The notes: generated by a model not told the origin, from the sequence alone. A stretch of DNA of 64,000 nt from CAINVV01 sp963663675 (GCA_963663675.1 OY760498.1:1736001-1800000), one strand, 5' to 3'. Counted from the stretch's first letter, positions 38,148 through 47,697 are shown. A program made the numbers and translations.

Positions 38148-39158
38148 ATGGAGACAAAATATATCAGCAAGAGCGGAATAGAGCAATGGTTTAAATCCAT
38201 TGTTGACAGTAACAGGAGAGTATATGCTCCGGTAAAAGCGCGTGGGCAGGTTGATTTTCAACTTGTTAAAAGCATCGCAGAGGTTGCCGGGGAGTATATT
38301 CAGACTACGCAATCGATCAAGGCATCAGTTTATCCAAAAGCGGAAGTGCTCTTCTCGTATGAAAAAGTAAATGGTAAGGTTAATCTGACTGATTTTGACC
38401 GTGAAAGTGTCCCTGAAACTGTATTGTGGAAAGTACACCCTTGTGATGCAGCCGGTTTCAAACCTCTTTCTGCAATTTTTAACTGGGATAGTGCCGATAA
38501 GCTTCACAATGCCCATTTGGCAAAAACTTCAGTAATTTCTTTCAGCTGTGCCAACTCCGATGAGAGTTGTTTCTGTACCAGTGTTAACGGGGGGCCGGGA
38601 AATACATCCGGCAGCGATATTCAATTAACAGAACTACCTGATGGCGGGGCCATTGCTGAGGTATTGACTCCTAAGGGAGAGGTGCTTGTTGCCTTGCTTC
38701 CTGTTGTTTTTGAAGCTGACAGGGGAGAGGACAAGAAGAAATACCTTGTCGACCTTCCTGCAGAATTTAAATTGGAAGAAGTCAACGCAAAATTGAACAA
38801 GGCATTCAACAGCACAGTATGGAAAGAGCAATCCGAGCGTTGCCTGGGATGTGGCGCTTGTGCATTTGTTTGTCCAACTTGCGCTTGTTTTGATATACAG
38901 GAGGATGTCCACGGTTCCAAAGGAAGGAGAATCCGCTGCTGGGATGCCTGTGGATTCGGCTTGTTCACACTGCATACCTCCGGACACAACCCAAGAGAAC
39001 ATCAGAGCCAGCGCTGGAGACAGAGAATTCTTCATAAGTTTTCATATATGCCTGAACGACTTGCAGTTATAGGGTGTACCGGCTGCGGGAGATGTTCGCG
39101 TGCATGTCCAGTCGATATGAATATTCTTGAACACATCACATCAATTGCCAACCAATGA
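38148..39158 (+). CDS. flxB: Iron-sulfur subunit similar to anaerobic sulfite reductase A / FlxB
   Basis: 336 aa. The N-terminal region contains WKVHPCDAAGFKPL (95-107), typical of the AsrA/HydB-like family, and a cysteine pair at 141-143 (CFC). Two ferredoxin motifs are at 232-242 (CLGCGACAFVC) and 310-320 (CTGCGRCSRAC). Between them, RCWDACGFGLFTLH is a family-specific block. In Salmonella AsrA works with AsrB to carry electrons from NADH. Here it pairs with the AsrB-like FlxA. The stop overlaps the flxA start (ATGA). No asrC siroheme gene is present, so this is not a sulfite reductase operon. Confidence 0.85.
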   Translation: METKYISKSGIEQWFKSIVDSNRRVYAPVKARGQVDFQLVKSIAEVAGEYIQTTQSIKASVYPKAEVLFSYEKVNGKVNLTDFDRESVPETVLWKVHPCDAAGFKPLSAIFNWDSADKLHNAHLAKTSVISFSCANSDESCFCTSVNGGPGNTSGSDIQLTELPDGGAIAEVLTPKGEVLVALLPVVFEADRGEDKKKYLVDLPAEFKLEEVNAKLNKAFNSTVWKEQSERCLGCGACAFVCPTCACFDIQEDVHGSKGRRIRCWDACGFGLFTLHTSGHNPREHQSQRWRQRILHKFSYMPERLAVIGCTGCGRCSRACPVDMNILEHITSIANQ

Positions 39159-39997
39159 GCGAGAAAAACACATACCTTCCGTACCTGATGACCGTCGAAA
39201 AGATCACAAAAGAGGCGCCGGGAGTCAAAACATTCAGATTAAAATTCCAGGATGAGGCAGAGGCCGCCACCTTTGATTTTAAGGCCGGACAGTTCGGTGA
39301 ATATTCTGCCTTTGGTGATGGTGAATCAACATTTTGCATTGCCTCGTCACCGACAAGAAAAGGGTATATTGAATGCACCTTCCGGGAGACTGGAAGGGTA
39401 ACTTCAGGCTTATCGTCACTGGAGGAGGGAAGCACCATGGGTTTCAGGGGCCCTTATGGAAATGTTTTTCCACTGGATGAATGGAAAGGTAAAAACCTTG
39501 TTTTCATTGCGGGTGGAATTGCCCTGCCTCCCATGCGTTGCGTGATCTGGAATGCACTGGATCTTCGTGAAAATTTTAAGGATATCACAATTGTTTACGG
39601 AGCCAGGACAGTAAATGACCTCGTTTATAAATCAGAACTAAAAGAATGGGCCGACAGACCGGATGTCAGGATGGTCACTACCGTTGATCCGGGTGGCCAG
39701 ACTGCCGACTGGACAGGAGAGGTGGGCTTTGTCCCGAGTATCGTGGAAAAAGTGGCTCCCTCGGCCGAAAACACTATTGCAATTGTTTGCGGACCTCCGG
39801 TCATGATAAAATTCACTTTCCCTGTTTTGGAAAAACTGGGATTTGGTGATGACCAGGTTTACACAACCCTGGAAAACCGGATGAAATGTGGTGTTGGCAA
39901 ATGTGGTCGCTGCAATGTTGGAAAGTTATACATCTGCAAGGACGGGCCTGTTTTCAGCAAGGAAGAGTTGAATTTGATACCGGCTGAGGAATATTAA
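39155..39997 (+). CDS. flxA: FAD/NAD(P)-binding oxidoreductase subunit (FlxA/AsrB-like)
   Basis: 280 aa of the ferredoxin-NADP reductase superfamily, in the subgroup with AsrB and PyrK. Residues 10-105 form the FAD barrel, with GQFGEYSAFG and a CIASSPT flavin motif (61-67). Residues 114-235 are the NAD(P) domain (VFIAGGIALPP at 117-126, CGPPVM at 212-217). The C-terminus binds a [2Fe-2S] cluster through Cys245, Cys250, Cys253 and Cys261. It is the likely entry point of NADH electrons into the Hdr-Flx complex. Last gene of the operon, with a strong terminator 20 bases on. Confidence 0.9.
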   Translation: MSEKNTYLPYLMTVEKITKEAPGVKTFRLKFQDEAEAATFDFKAGQFGEYSAFGDGESTFCIASSPTRKGYIECTFRETGRVTSGLSSLEEGSTMGFRGPYGNVFPLDEWKGKNLVFIAGGIALPPMRCVIWNALDLRENFKDITIVYGARTVNDLVYKSELKEWADRPDVRMVTTVDPGGQTADWTGEVGFVPSIVEKVAPSAENTIAIVCGPPVMIKFTFPVLEKLGFGDDQVYTTLENRMKCGVGKCGRCNVGKLYICKDGPVFSKEELNLIPAEEY

Positions 39998-40017
39998 TAC
40001 TTCTTCTTATGTCAAAA

Positions 40018-40062
40018 AATACTACCCTCAAGGTTTTCAAACCCTTGAGGGTAGTATTTTTT
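40018..40062. terminator. Strong bidirectional terminator after the hdr-flx operon
   Basis: A stem of about 15 bp (AATACTACCCTCAAGG with CCTTGAGGGTAGTAT) around 10 bases, with a T run on the plus strand and an A run before it. It sits between flxA and the convergent rodA stop. Confidence 0.85.
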
Positions 40063-40068
40063 GGAGAT

Positions 40069-41496
40069 TCAGCGTAGATTTTTGGTCCTGCTGGCATCCA
40101 GACGGATAAAAATAAATAGAAGTACAGTAAATGACCACAGGGAGGATCCTCCATAACTGAAGAATGGCAGCGGTATTCCGATTACCGGGGCAAGACCGAT
40201 GGTCATTGAAATATTTACTACGATATGGAAGAACAGGATGCATGCCACTCCATATCCATAGATTCTGCTGAAGGCTGACCGTTGTCTTTCCGCGAGAAAA
40301 ATCAGTCTTATCAGCAGTGTCAGGAAGAGGAGAATAACAACTGTAGTACCAATAAATCCCCATTCTTCACCAACAGTACAGAAAATAAAGTCCGTGCTCT
40401 GTTCAGGAACAAAATTGTATTTGGTCTGTGTCCCTTTTAAAAATCCTTTGCCCAGTATACCTCCGGAACCGATGGCAATTTTGGACTGGTGAACATTGTA
40501 ACCGGCACCCAGCAGATCGTTTTTTATGCCCAGCAGGTTATCAACTCGGTCGCGTTGGTGGGAAATCAGTATATTCCTGTAGAAATAGTTTACAGACAAG
40601 GTAATGGAGATGGAGAAAATGAAAAACAACAATACAAACCATGCTTGCCGGATATGCCTGGAGAGTCCGTAGATGATAAAAATTATTATGGTAATTATTG
40701 ATGTGATAATAAGCAACTGAAAAGGTGTGGCATCGAAACCAACGATGTTCTTTAGGCCAAAAAGTCCTCCGTATAAGAATGATACAATGAGAAATCCTAT
40801 AATCCCGTCTTTGTAGGATTGTCTCAGAATTGTAAATATGATAAGCGAAGCAATCACCAGTAATATTAAAATTTGAAACTGCGTCCATAAAAGTGCAAGA
40901 ATAAACAGTACGATTGCCGTCAATCCGGCCACCAAAATAATATCCGGCATACCTTCCCTGTAGAAAACCAGAATAAAGGAGGCGAAAACAAGAGCAGAAC
41001 CAGTATCGTTTTGCAGAATGATCAACAAGGCCGGTAACAAAATTATGGTACCCAGGACTATATATGATTTGGTTCTGCCCATTTTAAAATTAAATTGGCT
41101 CATGTATTTGGCAATTGCAAGACTTGTCGCGAATTTTCCAAGTTCTGCCGGCTGAAGGGCTACACCTCCAACCTCAAACCAGGCCCTTGCTCCGTTTATT
41201 TCTTTCCCAATGAACAATACGGCCAACAGTAGGAGCATCATCAATGCATAAATGTGATAGGAAAAGGCAACATAAAACTTACTGTCAACTATCAGGACAC
41301 TGATTGCAAGGAATAAACCTGCCAGAATCCAGATCATCTGTTTACCATATTGTTGTCCAATATCCAGTATACTTTGGTGCTCTTCACTGTAGACTGCTGC
41401 GTAAATGTTGATCCATCCGAGCAGAACCAGCGCCAGGTAGATCATTATCGTAATCCAGTCGAGATTCAGTATTATGTTGTTTCCGCTATTCTTCAT
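40069..41496 (-). CDS. rodA: Peptidoglycan glycosyltransferase RodA
   Basis: 475 aa SEDS-family membrane protein, with about ten helices. It is longer than the roughly 370 aa of E. coli RodA because of an extended middle section (about 170-300) rich in Ile and Leu, as often in Bacteroidota. The conserved SEDS parts are GGVALQPAELGKFATSLA (containing the catalytic-region Pro-Glu), the loop GKGFLKGTQTKYNFVPEQSTDFIF, and the final GIPLPFFSYGGSS. It polymerises glycan strands for lateral wall growth together with PBP2 (mrdA, 57 bases upstream). Last gene of the shape operon. Confidence 0.93.
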   Translation of the reverse strand: MKNSGNNIILNLDWITIMIYLALVLLGWINIYAAVYSEEHQSILDIGQQYGKQMIWILAGLFLAISVLIVDSKFYVAFSYHIYALMMLLLLAVLFIGKEINGARAWFEVGGVALQPAELGKFATSLAIAKYMSQFNFKMGRTKSYIVLGTIILLPALLIILQNDTGSALVFASFILVFYREGMPDIILVAGLTAIVLFILALLWTQFQILILLVIASLIIFTILRQSYKDGIIGFLIVSFLYGGLFGLKNIVGFDATPFQLLIITSIITIIIFIIYGLSRHIRQAWFVLLFFIFSISITLSVNYFYRNILISHQRDRVDNLLGIKNDLLGAGYNVHQSKIAIGSGGILGKGFLKGTQTKYNFVPEQSTDFIFCTVGEEWGFIGTTVVILLFLTLLIRLIFLAERQRSAFSRIYGYGVACILFFHIVVNISMTIGLAPVIGIPLPFFSYGGSSLWSFTVLLFIFIRLDASRTKNLR

Positions 41497-41553
41497 TCAT
41501 CAAATTGTAATTCGTCAATCGGCTTTGTTTCACATTGTAAATCACAATCCTCA

Positions 41554-43386
41554 TCAGTCTCCGCCACTCAGGTGCATGGCTGAGATCAGGTCGGCACTCA
41601 GCATGGCATCTTCAAGTGGTTTTCTTTTGGGAGATATAGAATCGTTTAGGTATTTTTCGATAATCAAACTTGCAATTGGGGCAGCATATCGGGCACCCCA
41701 GACTCCGTTCTCAACATAAACACAAATAGCAATTTTGGGATTATCCTTGGGTGCAAAGGCGACAAATGCGGAATGGGCTTCTCCATGCGGATTCTGTATG
41801 GTCCCGGTTTTTCCACAGATAGCGATACCTTCGACTCTGGCTGCAAGCCTTGCAGTTCCCGATTCAACAACTTTCTCCATACCATCTGTAATAACCTGGA
41901 ATAAATACGGATTTGCTTTTGTAACGTGCTTTTCGAATGTGAGAATTTTCTCTGAACGGTCAAAGTCCACAACGCTGCGAACTACATGTGGTGCAATGTA
42001 ATAGCCTTTGTTTGCAATTACCGAAACCATATTGGCCAGCTGAAGCGGTGTCAGAAGTAACTCGCCTTGTCCGATGGACAGAGAGCGGATAGTCATCACG
42101 TTCCAGTGACCTTTTCCGAAAAAGCGATCATAATAGGTTGTTTTGGGCACATTGCCTGCAGTCTCAGCATATAAATCTCCACCAATACGTTGCCCGATAC
42201 CCAGATCTATCAAATGGTTTCGCCATACCTCAAATCCTTCCTCAGCAGTCGGGTATTTGTTGATAATTGCACGAAATGCCTGGAAAAAATAAGAATTACA
42301 AGATTCGCGAATTGCACTCAACAGAGGAAGGGGTGTTTCATGGTTATGGGTGCATTTTATAGGTGTTGAACGGGGACCGTTGCAAGAGTAACGGACGCTT
42401 TCTCCCAGGAGGCCCTCTTCCAGGCCGATGATTGCATTGGCAAGCTTAAAGGTTGATCCCGGAGGATAAGAGGATGTGATTGCCCTGTTAAGCATTGGCT
42501 TCAGCGGATCATTTAGCAGGGTGACATAATTTTTTGTTCTTTCACGGCCGACAAACATCCCGGGATCGAAAGAAGGAGAGCTTGCCAGTACAAGAATTTC
42601 ACCAGTAGCAGGTTCGATGGCTACAATACTGCCAACTTTTCCTGCAAGCAGGCGTTCGCCATAGGTTTGCAAATCGGCCTGAAGCGTCGAGATAAGATTT
42701 TTCCCTATCACAGCCGCAGTATCCAGTTTTCCGTTCTCAAATGATCCTTTTACACGGTTATGAACGTCCACCATCATGTAAGAGATCCCCTTGACACCAC
42801 GCAATTCAGATTCATAGGCCTGTTCAATACCCGACTTGCCTATATAGTCACCACTTTCATAATATTTGTCATCATCCACTTTCTTCTGATCTACTTCCCC
42901 AACATATCCCAGGATGTGGGAGGCTATAGTAGCCGGATATTGCCTCAGGGTGCGTGCCTGTATGTAAAAGCCGGGGTATTTGAACAGTTGTTCCTGCAAA
43001 ACAGCATACCTGTGCGAGGATAGTTGCTTGATGATGGCAGAAGGTTTATACATAGAGTAACTCCGGGCTTTTTTAATCTCAGTTACAAGTTCCTCTTTTT
43101 CAACGCCTGCTATCCTGCAAAATGCCAGGGTATCAAAGGATTTCATTTCACGCGGAGTAACCAGAACATCGTAGGCTGCCTGGTTGTAAACAATCAGTTT
43201 GTGATTCCGGTCGTAAACCAATCCCCTGGCAGGGTAGTTGATCTGTCTTCGCAATACATTGCTGGCTGCGGAAATTTTATAGGATGAGTCTATTACCTGA
43301 ATGTAGAAGAGGCGCACAACCATGATGAGTGCAGCCAGGCTGAATATGCCGATTAAAAGGAATTTTCTCTTGGAGTATGTATCCAC
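41554..43386 (-). CDS. mrdA: Penicillin-binding protein 2 (transpeptidase MrdA)
   Basis: 610 aa class B PBP with one N-terminal membrane anchor (about 9-30). The pedestal domain covers residues 40-220 and begins with RQINYPARGLVYDRN. The transpeptidase domain has all three motifs: SxxK at Ser311-Lys314 (PPGSTFK), SxN at Ser362-Asn364 (ESCNSYF) and KTG at 525-527 (CGKTGT). It cross-links peptidoglycan in the elongasome with RodA, MreC and MreD. It is followed directly by rodA. The 165-base gap to mreD holds nothing recognised. Confidence 0.95.
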   Translation of the reverse strand: MDTYSKRKFLLIGIFSLAALIMVVRLFYIQVIDSSYKISAASNVLRRQINYPARGLVYDRNHKLIVYNQAAYDVLVTPREMKSFDTLAFCRIAGVEKEELVTEIKKARSYSMYKPSAIIKQLSSHRYAVLQEQLFKYPGFYIQARTLRQYPATIASHILGYVGEVDQKKVDDDKYYESGDYIGKSGIEQAYESELRGVKGISYMMVDVHNRVKGSFENGKLDTAAVIGKNLISTLQADLQTYGERLLAGKVGSIVAIEPATGEILVLASSPSFDPGMFVGRERTKNYVTLLNDPLKPMLNRAITSSYPPGSTFKLANAIIGLEEGLLGESVRYSCNGPRSTPIKCTHNHETPLPLLSAIRESCNSYFFQAFRAIINKYPTAEEGFEVWRNHLIDLGIGQRIGGDLYAETAGNVPKTTYYDRFFGKGHWNVMTIRSLSIGQGELLLTPLQLANMVSVIANKGYYIAPHVVRSVVDFDRSEKILTFEKHVTKANPYLFQVITDGMEKVVESGTARLAARVEGIAICGKTGTIQNPHGEAHSAFVAFAPKDNPKIAICVYVENGVWGARYAAPIASLIIEKYLNDSISPKRKPLEDAMLSADLISAMHLSGGD

Positions 43387-43551
43387 TTCTCAATATTTTT
43401 CATTCATCCCCGGTGTACAGGGAATTCGTTCATTGTCAGGCAGCTGGTAAAACTGCAAATTAGTTAATAAAAATTAATACGAAAGACAAACACTGCACTA
43501 TCCAATGAATAATTTTGTTTGTAGCTTCCTGATTCACAGTTCTTTTGTCTT

Positions 43552-44058
43552 CTATTTTCTGAAGAACAGGAACTGGCTGATAACTATCAAAATAATAGAT
43601 AAAATTCCACTTAAAAAAGCTCTTGCCAAAGTAAAAAAGAAACCTTGAAAAGTAAATGCTTCAAGCATGAACAACACGAGGTGATGAATGGCAACAAAAA
43701 TGGCAGTGTAGTTAATGAACCAGTTTAAACTCATCGTGGAAATTCTGGGCGCGGACACCGATTCACGTGTTTCTCGAGTGGAAATTTTGTTAAGAATACC
43801 CGGTCTTATAAAGCCAATTAATACACAAACGGCGCTGTGGACTCCCAACGTATTGGTGAAAGCGTCAATGGAAAGTCCAAGTATAAATCCAAGAAGTATC
43901 AACATCGCACGGGGCGTATCGTAAGGCAATAACAAAAGGAAAATGATGTAGAAGAAAGGGGAGATCATCCTGAAAATCAGAATATGGTTCAGTACCAATA
44001 CCTGTAGCAGGACTACAACGACAAAGATTACTGAATATTTCAGAAAATTATTTACCAT
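43552..44058 (-). CDS. mreD: Rod shape-determining protein MreD
   Basis: 168 aa, very hydrophobic, with about five membrane helices and the small size of MreD. Sequence identity in this family is low. The call rests on length, topology and its position between mreC and mrdA, with an 11-base overlap with mreC. The motif GLSIDAFTNTLGVHSA with Asp in a helix is commonly seen in MreD. It joins MreC and PBP2 in the elongasome. Confidence 0.85.
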   Translation of the reverse strand: MVNNFLKYSVIFVVVVLLQVLVLNHILIFRMISPFFYIIFLLLLPYDTPRAMLILLGFILGLSIDAFTNTLGVHSAVCVLIGFIRPGILNKISTRETRESVSAPRISTMSLNWFINYTAIFVAIHHLVLFMLEAFTFQGFFFTLARAFLSGILSIILIVISQFLFFRK

Positions 44059-44917
44059 CCTTGTTCAATGATTCAAGTTGATTGACCTCTTTTAACTGCC
44101 TGTTTTCTACCAGTGCCACCTGGACAATGCTCTTGAAGTCAACAGCCAGGTTTACATCGATTTTATAAAAATTACTACCCGAACCCAGTGAGTAATCCGA
44201 TACTATCCCTATTTCCAGCCCTTCCGGGAAACTTGAAGAGAATCCTGTTGTTACAACGGTATCTCCGTTCTGAACTGGCACATGGTACGGAATTTCATTC
44301 AGTTGCACTTTGCGGTAATCCTTGCCATTCCATGAAAGAGACCCAAAAAAGTCATTGCGCTTTATCTTGGCACTAAGCTTCCATCTCTCATTGAGGATGG
44401 ATATGACTGTACTGTAATTATCGCCAACGTTGGTAACCAGTCCTACGACTCTGCCCGCTGAAATCACACCCATATCGGTTTTTACCCCCTGAATTCTGCC
44501 TTTGTTAAGGGTCAGAAAATTATGGCGCTGATTTACAGAATTGTTTATGACCCTCGCTGTTGTGAAGAAATAGACTATTTTATTCAGCGAATCGCGTGTC
44601 ATCGCAATTAGCGGATTGCGTTCAGACAGGTAGCTGAAACTAGTATTGGATTTATTTCTTAACTGGTAATGCTGCAGTGCTGTGCGCAACTGGGCATTTT
44701 CTTCTGCAAGTTCGGTATTTGCTTTCTTAAGATCAAAAACCTGGAAAACACCGGCAAAATTTTCGTAGAGATAACCTGTTAATCCATTGCTTGATGTCAG
44801 AAACTTCGCATTTTGGTAATTGTTGTAACTTACTACCATCGAAAGCGAAAAGATTTCCAATATCAGAAAAAGGAATATGTAATGATACCTTAGGATTAAC
44901 CTGAATAGATTCCTCAT
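44048..44917 (-). CDS. mreC: Rod shape-determining protein MreC
   Basis: 289 aa bitopic protein. One membrane helix lies at about 10-30, then a coiled coil (about 65-90, NTELAEENAQLRTALQHYQL) and the periplasmic double beta-barrel (120-280), with NFLTLNKGRIQGVKTDMGV and GRVVGLVTNVGDNYS as typical family segments. It activates PBP2-RodA through its beta-barrel. The gene follows mreB by 39 bases and overlaps mreD. Confidence 0.93.
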   Translation of the reverse strand: MRNLFRLILRYHYIFLFLILEIFSLSMVVSYNNYQNAKFLTSSNGLTGYLYENFAGVFQVFDLKKANTELAEENAQLRTALQHYQLRNKSNTSFSYLSERNPLIAMTRDSLNKIVYFFTTARVINNSVNQRHNFLTLNKGRIQGVKTDMGVISAGRVVGLVTNVGDNYSTVISILNERWKLSAKIKRNDFFGSLSWNGKDYRKVQLNEIPYHVPVQNGDTVVTTGFSSSFPEGLEIGIVSDYSLGSGSNFYKIDVNLAVDFKSIVQVALVENRQLKEVNQLESLNKDGK

Positions 44918-44956
44918 ATATCAACAACCGTGCAAAATGCTTTTTGATCAAAAAAC

Positions 44957-45979
44957 TTAACGCAGCAGGAAAGAAAATTTATCAACATTCTTAAGAGCTA
45001 CGCCGGTTCCACGGGCAACCGCCCTGAGCGGATCCTCAGCAATTCTGAAGGGAATGTTGAATTTTTCATAAAGCCTTTTGTCCAATCCGCGCAATAATGC
45101 GCCACCGCCTGCAAGCCAAATGCCTCTCTTGTAAATGTCCGCGTAGAGTTCAGGTGGAGTATGTTCCAGGGCATTTGTGATGGCTGTTTCAATCTTTGAA
45201 ATTGATTTATCCAAACAATGCGCTATTTCAGTGTAAGTTACATGTACATCAATAGGCATTGCTGTCATCTGGTTTGGCCCTTTGACGATCATATCTGCCG
45301 GTGGATCATCCAGCTCAGTCATGGCCGATCCGACAACTATTTTAATTTCCTCAGCGGTTCTTTCGCCAATTTTTACATTGTGCTGGTGGCGCATGTGTTC
45401 CATAATATCAGAAGTGAGGTCATCCCCTGCGATTCTGATCGATTTATTTGTGACAATCCCACCAAGGGAAATAACTGCAATTTCTGTTGTTCCACCCCCG
45501 ATATCTACAACCATGTTTCCTTCAGGTGCTTCAACGTCAAGTCCTATTCCAATTGCTGCAGCCATAGGTTCATAAATCATGTAGACATCACGACCTCCCG
45601 CATGTTCTGCAGAGTCGCGGACGGCGCGGATCTCAACTTCGGTTGATCCTGACGGGATACAGATAACCATCTTGAGTGCCGGAGCAAAAAATCTCTTCTT
45701 TGGATTGATCATTTTGATCATTCCGCGGATCATTTGCTCGGCAGCGTTAAAGTCGGCAATTACACCATCCCTCAAAGGACGGATTGTCTTAAGGTTTGAG
45801 TGCGTTTTGCCCTGCATCTGCCGTGCTTTTTCCCCGATCGCAACCAGTTTTTCGGTTTTGGTATCGATGGTGACGACTGACGGTTCATCAACCACTACTT
45901 TTCCGTTGTGAATGATGATGGTGTTGGCTGTTCCGAGGTCAATTGCAATCTCCTGTGTTAGAAACGAAAAGATACTCAT
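44957..45979 (-). CDS. mreB: Rod shape-determining protein MreB (actin homologue)
   Basis: 340 aa, the standard MreB length. The N-terminal IAIDLGTANTIIIHNGKVVVDEPSVV holds the phosphate-1 loop. MVVDIGGGTTEIAVISLGGIV is phosphate-2, and GIWLAGGGALLRGLD is the adenosine region. It forms membrane-bound filaments that guide the elongation machinery, so the cell is probably rod-shaped or at least elongates. The gene starts 194 bases after purH, and an inverted repeat in that gap could modulate read-through. Confidence 0.96.
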   Translation of the reverse strand: MSIFSFLTQEIAIDLGTANTIIIHNGKVVVDEPSVVTIDTKTEKLVAIGEKARQMQGKTHSNLKTIRPLRDGVIADFNAAEQMIRGMIKMINPKKRFFAPALKMVICIPSGSTEVEIRAVRDSAEHAGGRDVYMIYEPMAAAIGIGLDVEAPEGNMVVDIGGGTTEIAVISLGGIVTNKSIRIAGDDLTSDIMEHMRHQHNVKIGERTAEEIKIVVGSAMTELDDPPADMIVKGPNQMTAMPIDVHVTYTEIAHCLDKSISKIETAITNALEHTPPELYADIYKRGIWLAGGGALLRGLDKRLYEKFNIPFRIAEDPLRAVARGTGVALKNVDKFSFLLR

Positions 45980-46021
45980 ATAATATTTTTATTTTTTTGT
46001 TTAATATTTTCTTCTCAATTG

Positions 46022-46037
46022 CCCCGATTCATCGGGG
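46022..46037. repeat. Compact palindrome in the purH-mreB gap
   Basis: CCCCGAT and ATCGGGG are separated by two bases, 43 bases before the mreB start. There is no T run after it on the minus strand, so it is more likely an mRNA hairpin or protein-binding site than a terminator. Confidence 0.4.
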
Positions 46038-46173
46038 GAATAGCCCTATTATCATTTTCGACTAGTACCAACTTGCAGGGATGGTATTTCTTGCGTGAAT
46101 AATTTGTTTAAATATGCAGAATGTAAAACAAATCACAATACGTCTTCAGCAGAAATGTTATCAGGACTGATTC

Positions 46174-47697
46174 CTAGTGTTTGAAATGTCTGAATCCTGT
46201 TGTTACCATCGACATTTGATGGTTGTTGCAAAATTCGATTGATTCCTTGTCACGGATTGATCCACCAGGCTGAATGACAGCTGTAATACCGGCATTGTGG
46301 GCAATTTCAACACAATCGGGGAAAGGAAAGAAAGCATCTGATGCCATTACCGCTCCGTTAAGATCAAAATTGAAAGCTCCGGCTTTTTCGATGGCTTGTT
46401 TGAGAGCATCAACCCTGGATGTCTGACCAACACCGCTGGCAAGTAGTTGATTACCTTTTGCAAGAATGATAGTGTTTGATTTCGACTGTTTTACCAGGCG
46501 GTTGGCAAACAAAAGATCCTCTACCTCCCGTGCATCTGGTGAAGTAATGGTTACTGTTTTAAGATCTTCTGCAGTTTCCTTTTTTGTATCCCTGTCCTGA
46601 AGAATTATTCCATTCAGCACAGTTCTGTATTGGTAATCCTGAAGGCCCTCTGATTTTCTTACCAGGACAATCAGGTTTTTCTTTCCCTTGAAAACTTCAA
46701 GTGCCTCTTTGGTATAGGAAGGAGCAATGATTACTTCAAAGAAGATTTTAGCAGCCTCTTCAGCAGTTTTGTGATCCACTTCCTTGTTGGTTACAAAAAT
46801 ACCGCCAAAAGCCGAGACAGGGTCACCTGCCAGTGCAGCCTGAAATGACTCCAGAACAGTTGAGCGGCAAGCGCATCCGCAGGCATTGTTGTGCTTCAGT
46901 ATGGCGAAAGTGGTGTCTTTGTACTCATCTATAAGGGCAATAGCCGCATCTATATCCAAAAGGTTATTGTAGGAAATTTCCTTACCCTGAAGCTGATCAA
47001 AAAGCTCATCGAAACTGCCGAAAAATACTCCCTGCTGGTGAGGATTCTCACCGTAGCGAAGTGTCTTTGACTGGTTGAAGCTTTTTCGGAACAAATCAGT
47101 GGAATTTCCGGCAAAATAGCTGTAAATATTTGTGTCGTAATGTGAGGAAGTAGCAAAAGCCTCCGCAGCAAATTTCCTTCGGTCTTCCAGGGATGTGGCA
47201 CAATTTTGCTCATTGAGGAGATGCAATAGTTTGCCGTATTGACCCTGGTTGGAAACAATAAGAACGTCACGATAGTTCTTTGCAGCGGCCCTTATCAGGG
47301 ATATACCCCCGATGTCAATTTTTTCAATGATATCTTCATCTGCAGCCCCAGATTTAACAGTTGCTTCAAACGGATACAGGTCAACAATAACCAAGTCTAT
47401 TTCAGGTATTTCATATTCAGTCAGTTGTGCTTTGTCTCCTTCGTTTTCCCTCCTGGCAAGAATGCCACCGAAAACCTTTGGATGAAGGGTTTTAACCCTG
47501 CCGCCAAGAATGGACGGATACCCGGTCAATCCTTCCACAGAAGCGACCGGTAATTTGAGTTCTTCGATGAACTGTTTAGTGCCTCCGGTGGAATACAAAA
47601 GAACTCCTGACTGATGAAGCCTGGTCAGAATTTCTTCCAGTCCATCTTTATAATAAACAGAGACCAGAGCCGACTTTATATTTTTTAAATTACTCAT
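46174..47697 (-). CDS. purH: Bifunctional AICAR transformylase/IMP cyclohydrolase
   Basis: 507 aa from the ATG at 47697 (MSNLKNIKSALVSVYYK). A frame 23 codons longer exists, but it crosses a perfect promoter box and has no family similarity. The N-terminal IMP cyclohydrolase (MGS-like) domain shows GGRVKTLHPKVFGGIL. The transformylase domain has RYGENPHQQG, KHNNACGCA and, near the end, ASDAFFPFPD and IQPGGSIRD. It performs the last two steps of purine synthesis. It is placed ahead of mreB on the same strand, an order I recall as common in Bacteroidota. Whether they share one transcript is not shown by the sequence. Confidence 0.95.
   Translation of the reverse strand: MSNLKNIKSALVSVYYKDGLEEILTRLHQSGVLLYSTGGTKQFIEELKLPVASVEGLTGYPSILGGRVKTLHPKVFGGILARRENEGDKAQLTEYEIPEIDLVIVDLYPFEATVKSGAADEDIIEKIDIGGISLIRAAAKNYRDVLIVSNQGQYGKLLHLLNEQNCATSLEDRRKFAAEAFATSSHYDTNIYSYFAGNSTDLFRKSFNQSKTLRYGENPHQQGVFFGSFDELFDQLQGKEISYNNLLDIDAAIALIDEYKDTTFAILKHNNACGCACRSTVLESFQAALAGDPVSAFGGIFVTNKEVDHKTAEEAAKIFFEVIIAPSYTKEALEVFKGKKNLIVLVRKSEGLQDYQYRTVLNGIILQDRDTKKETAEDLKTVTITSPDAREVEDLLFANRLVKQSKSNTIILAKGNQLLASGVGQTSRVDALKQAIEKAGAFNFDLNGAVMASDAFFPFPDCVEIAHNAGITAVIQPGGSIRDKESIEFCNNHQMSMVTTGFRHFKH

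Noticed and set aside
36891..39997. Reading the flx genes as a sulfite reductase (asrABC) or hydrogenase operon
   Set aside because: AsrA- and AsrB-like subunits are present, but there is no siroheme AsrC subunit and no NiFe or FeFe hydrogenase large subunit. The MvhD and HdrABC genes point to an Hdr-Flx complex.
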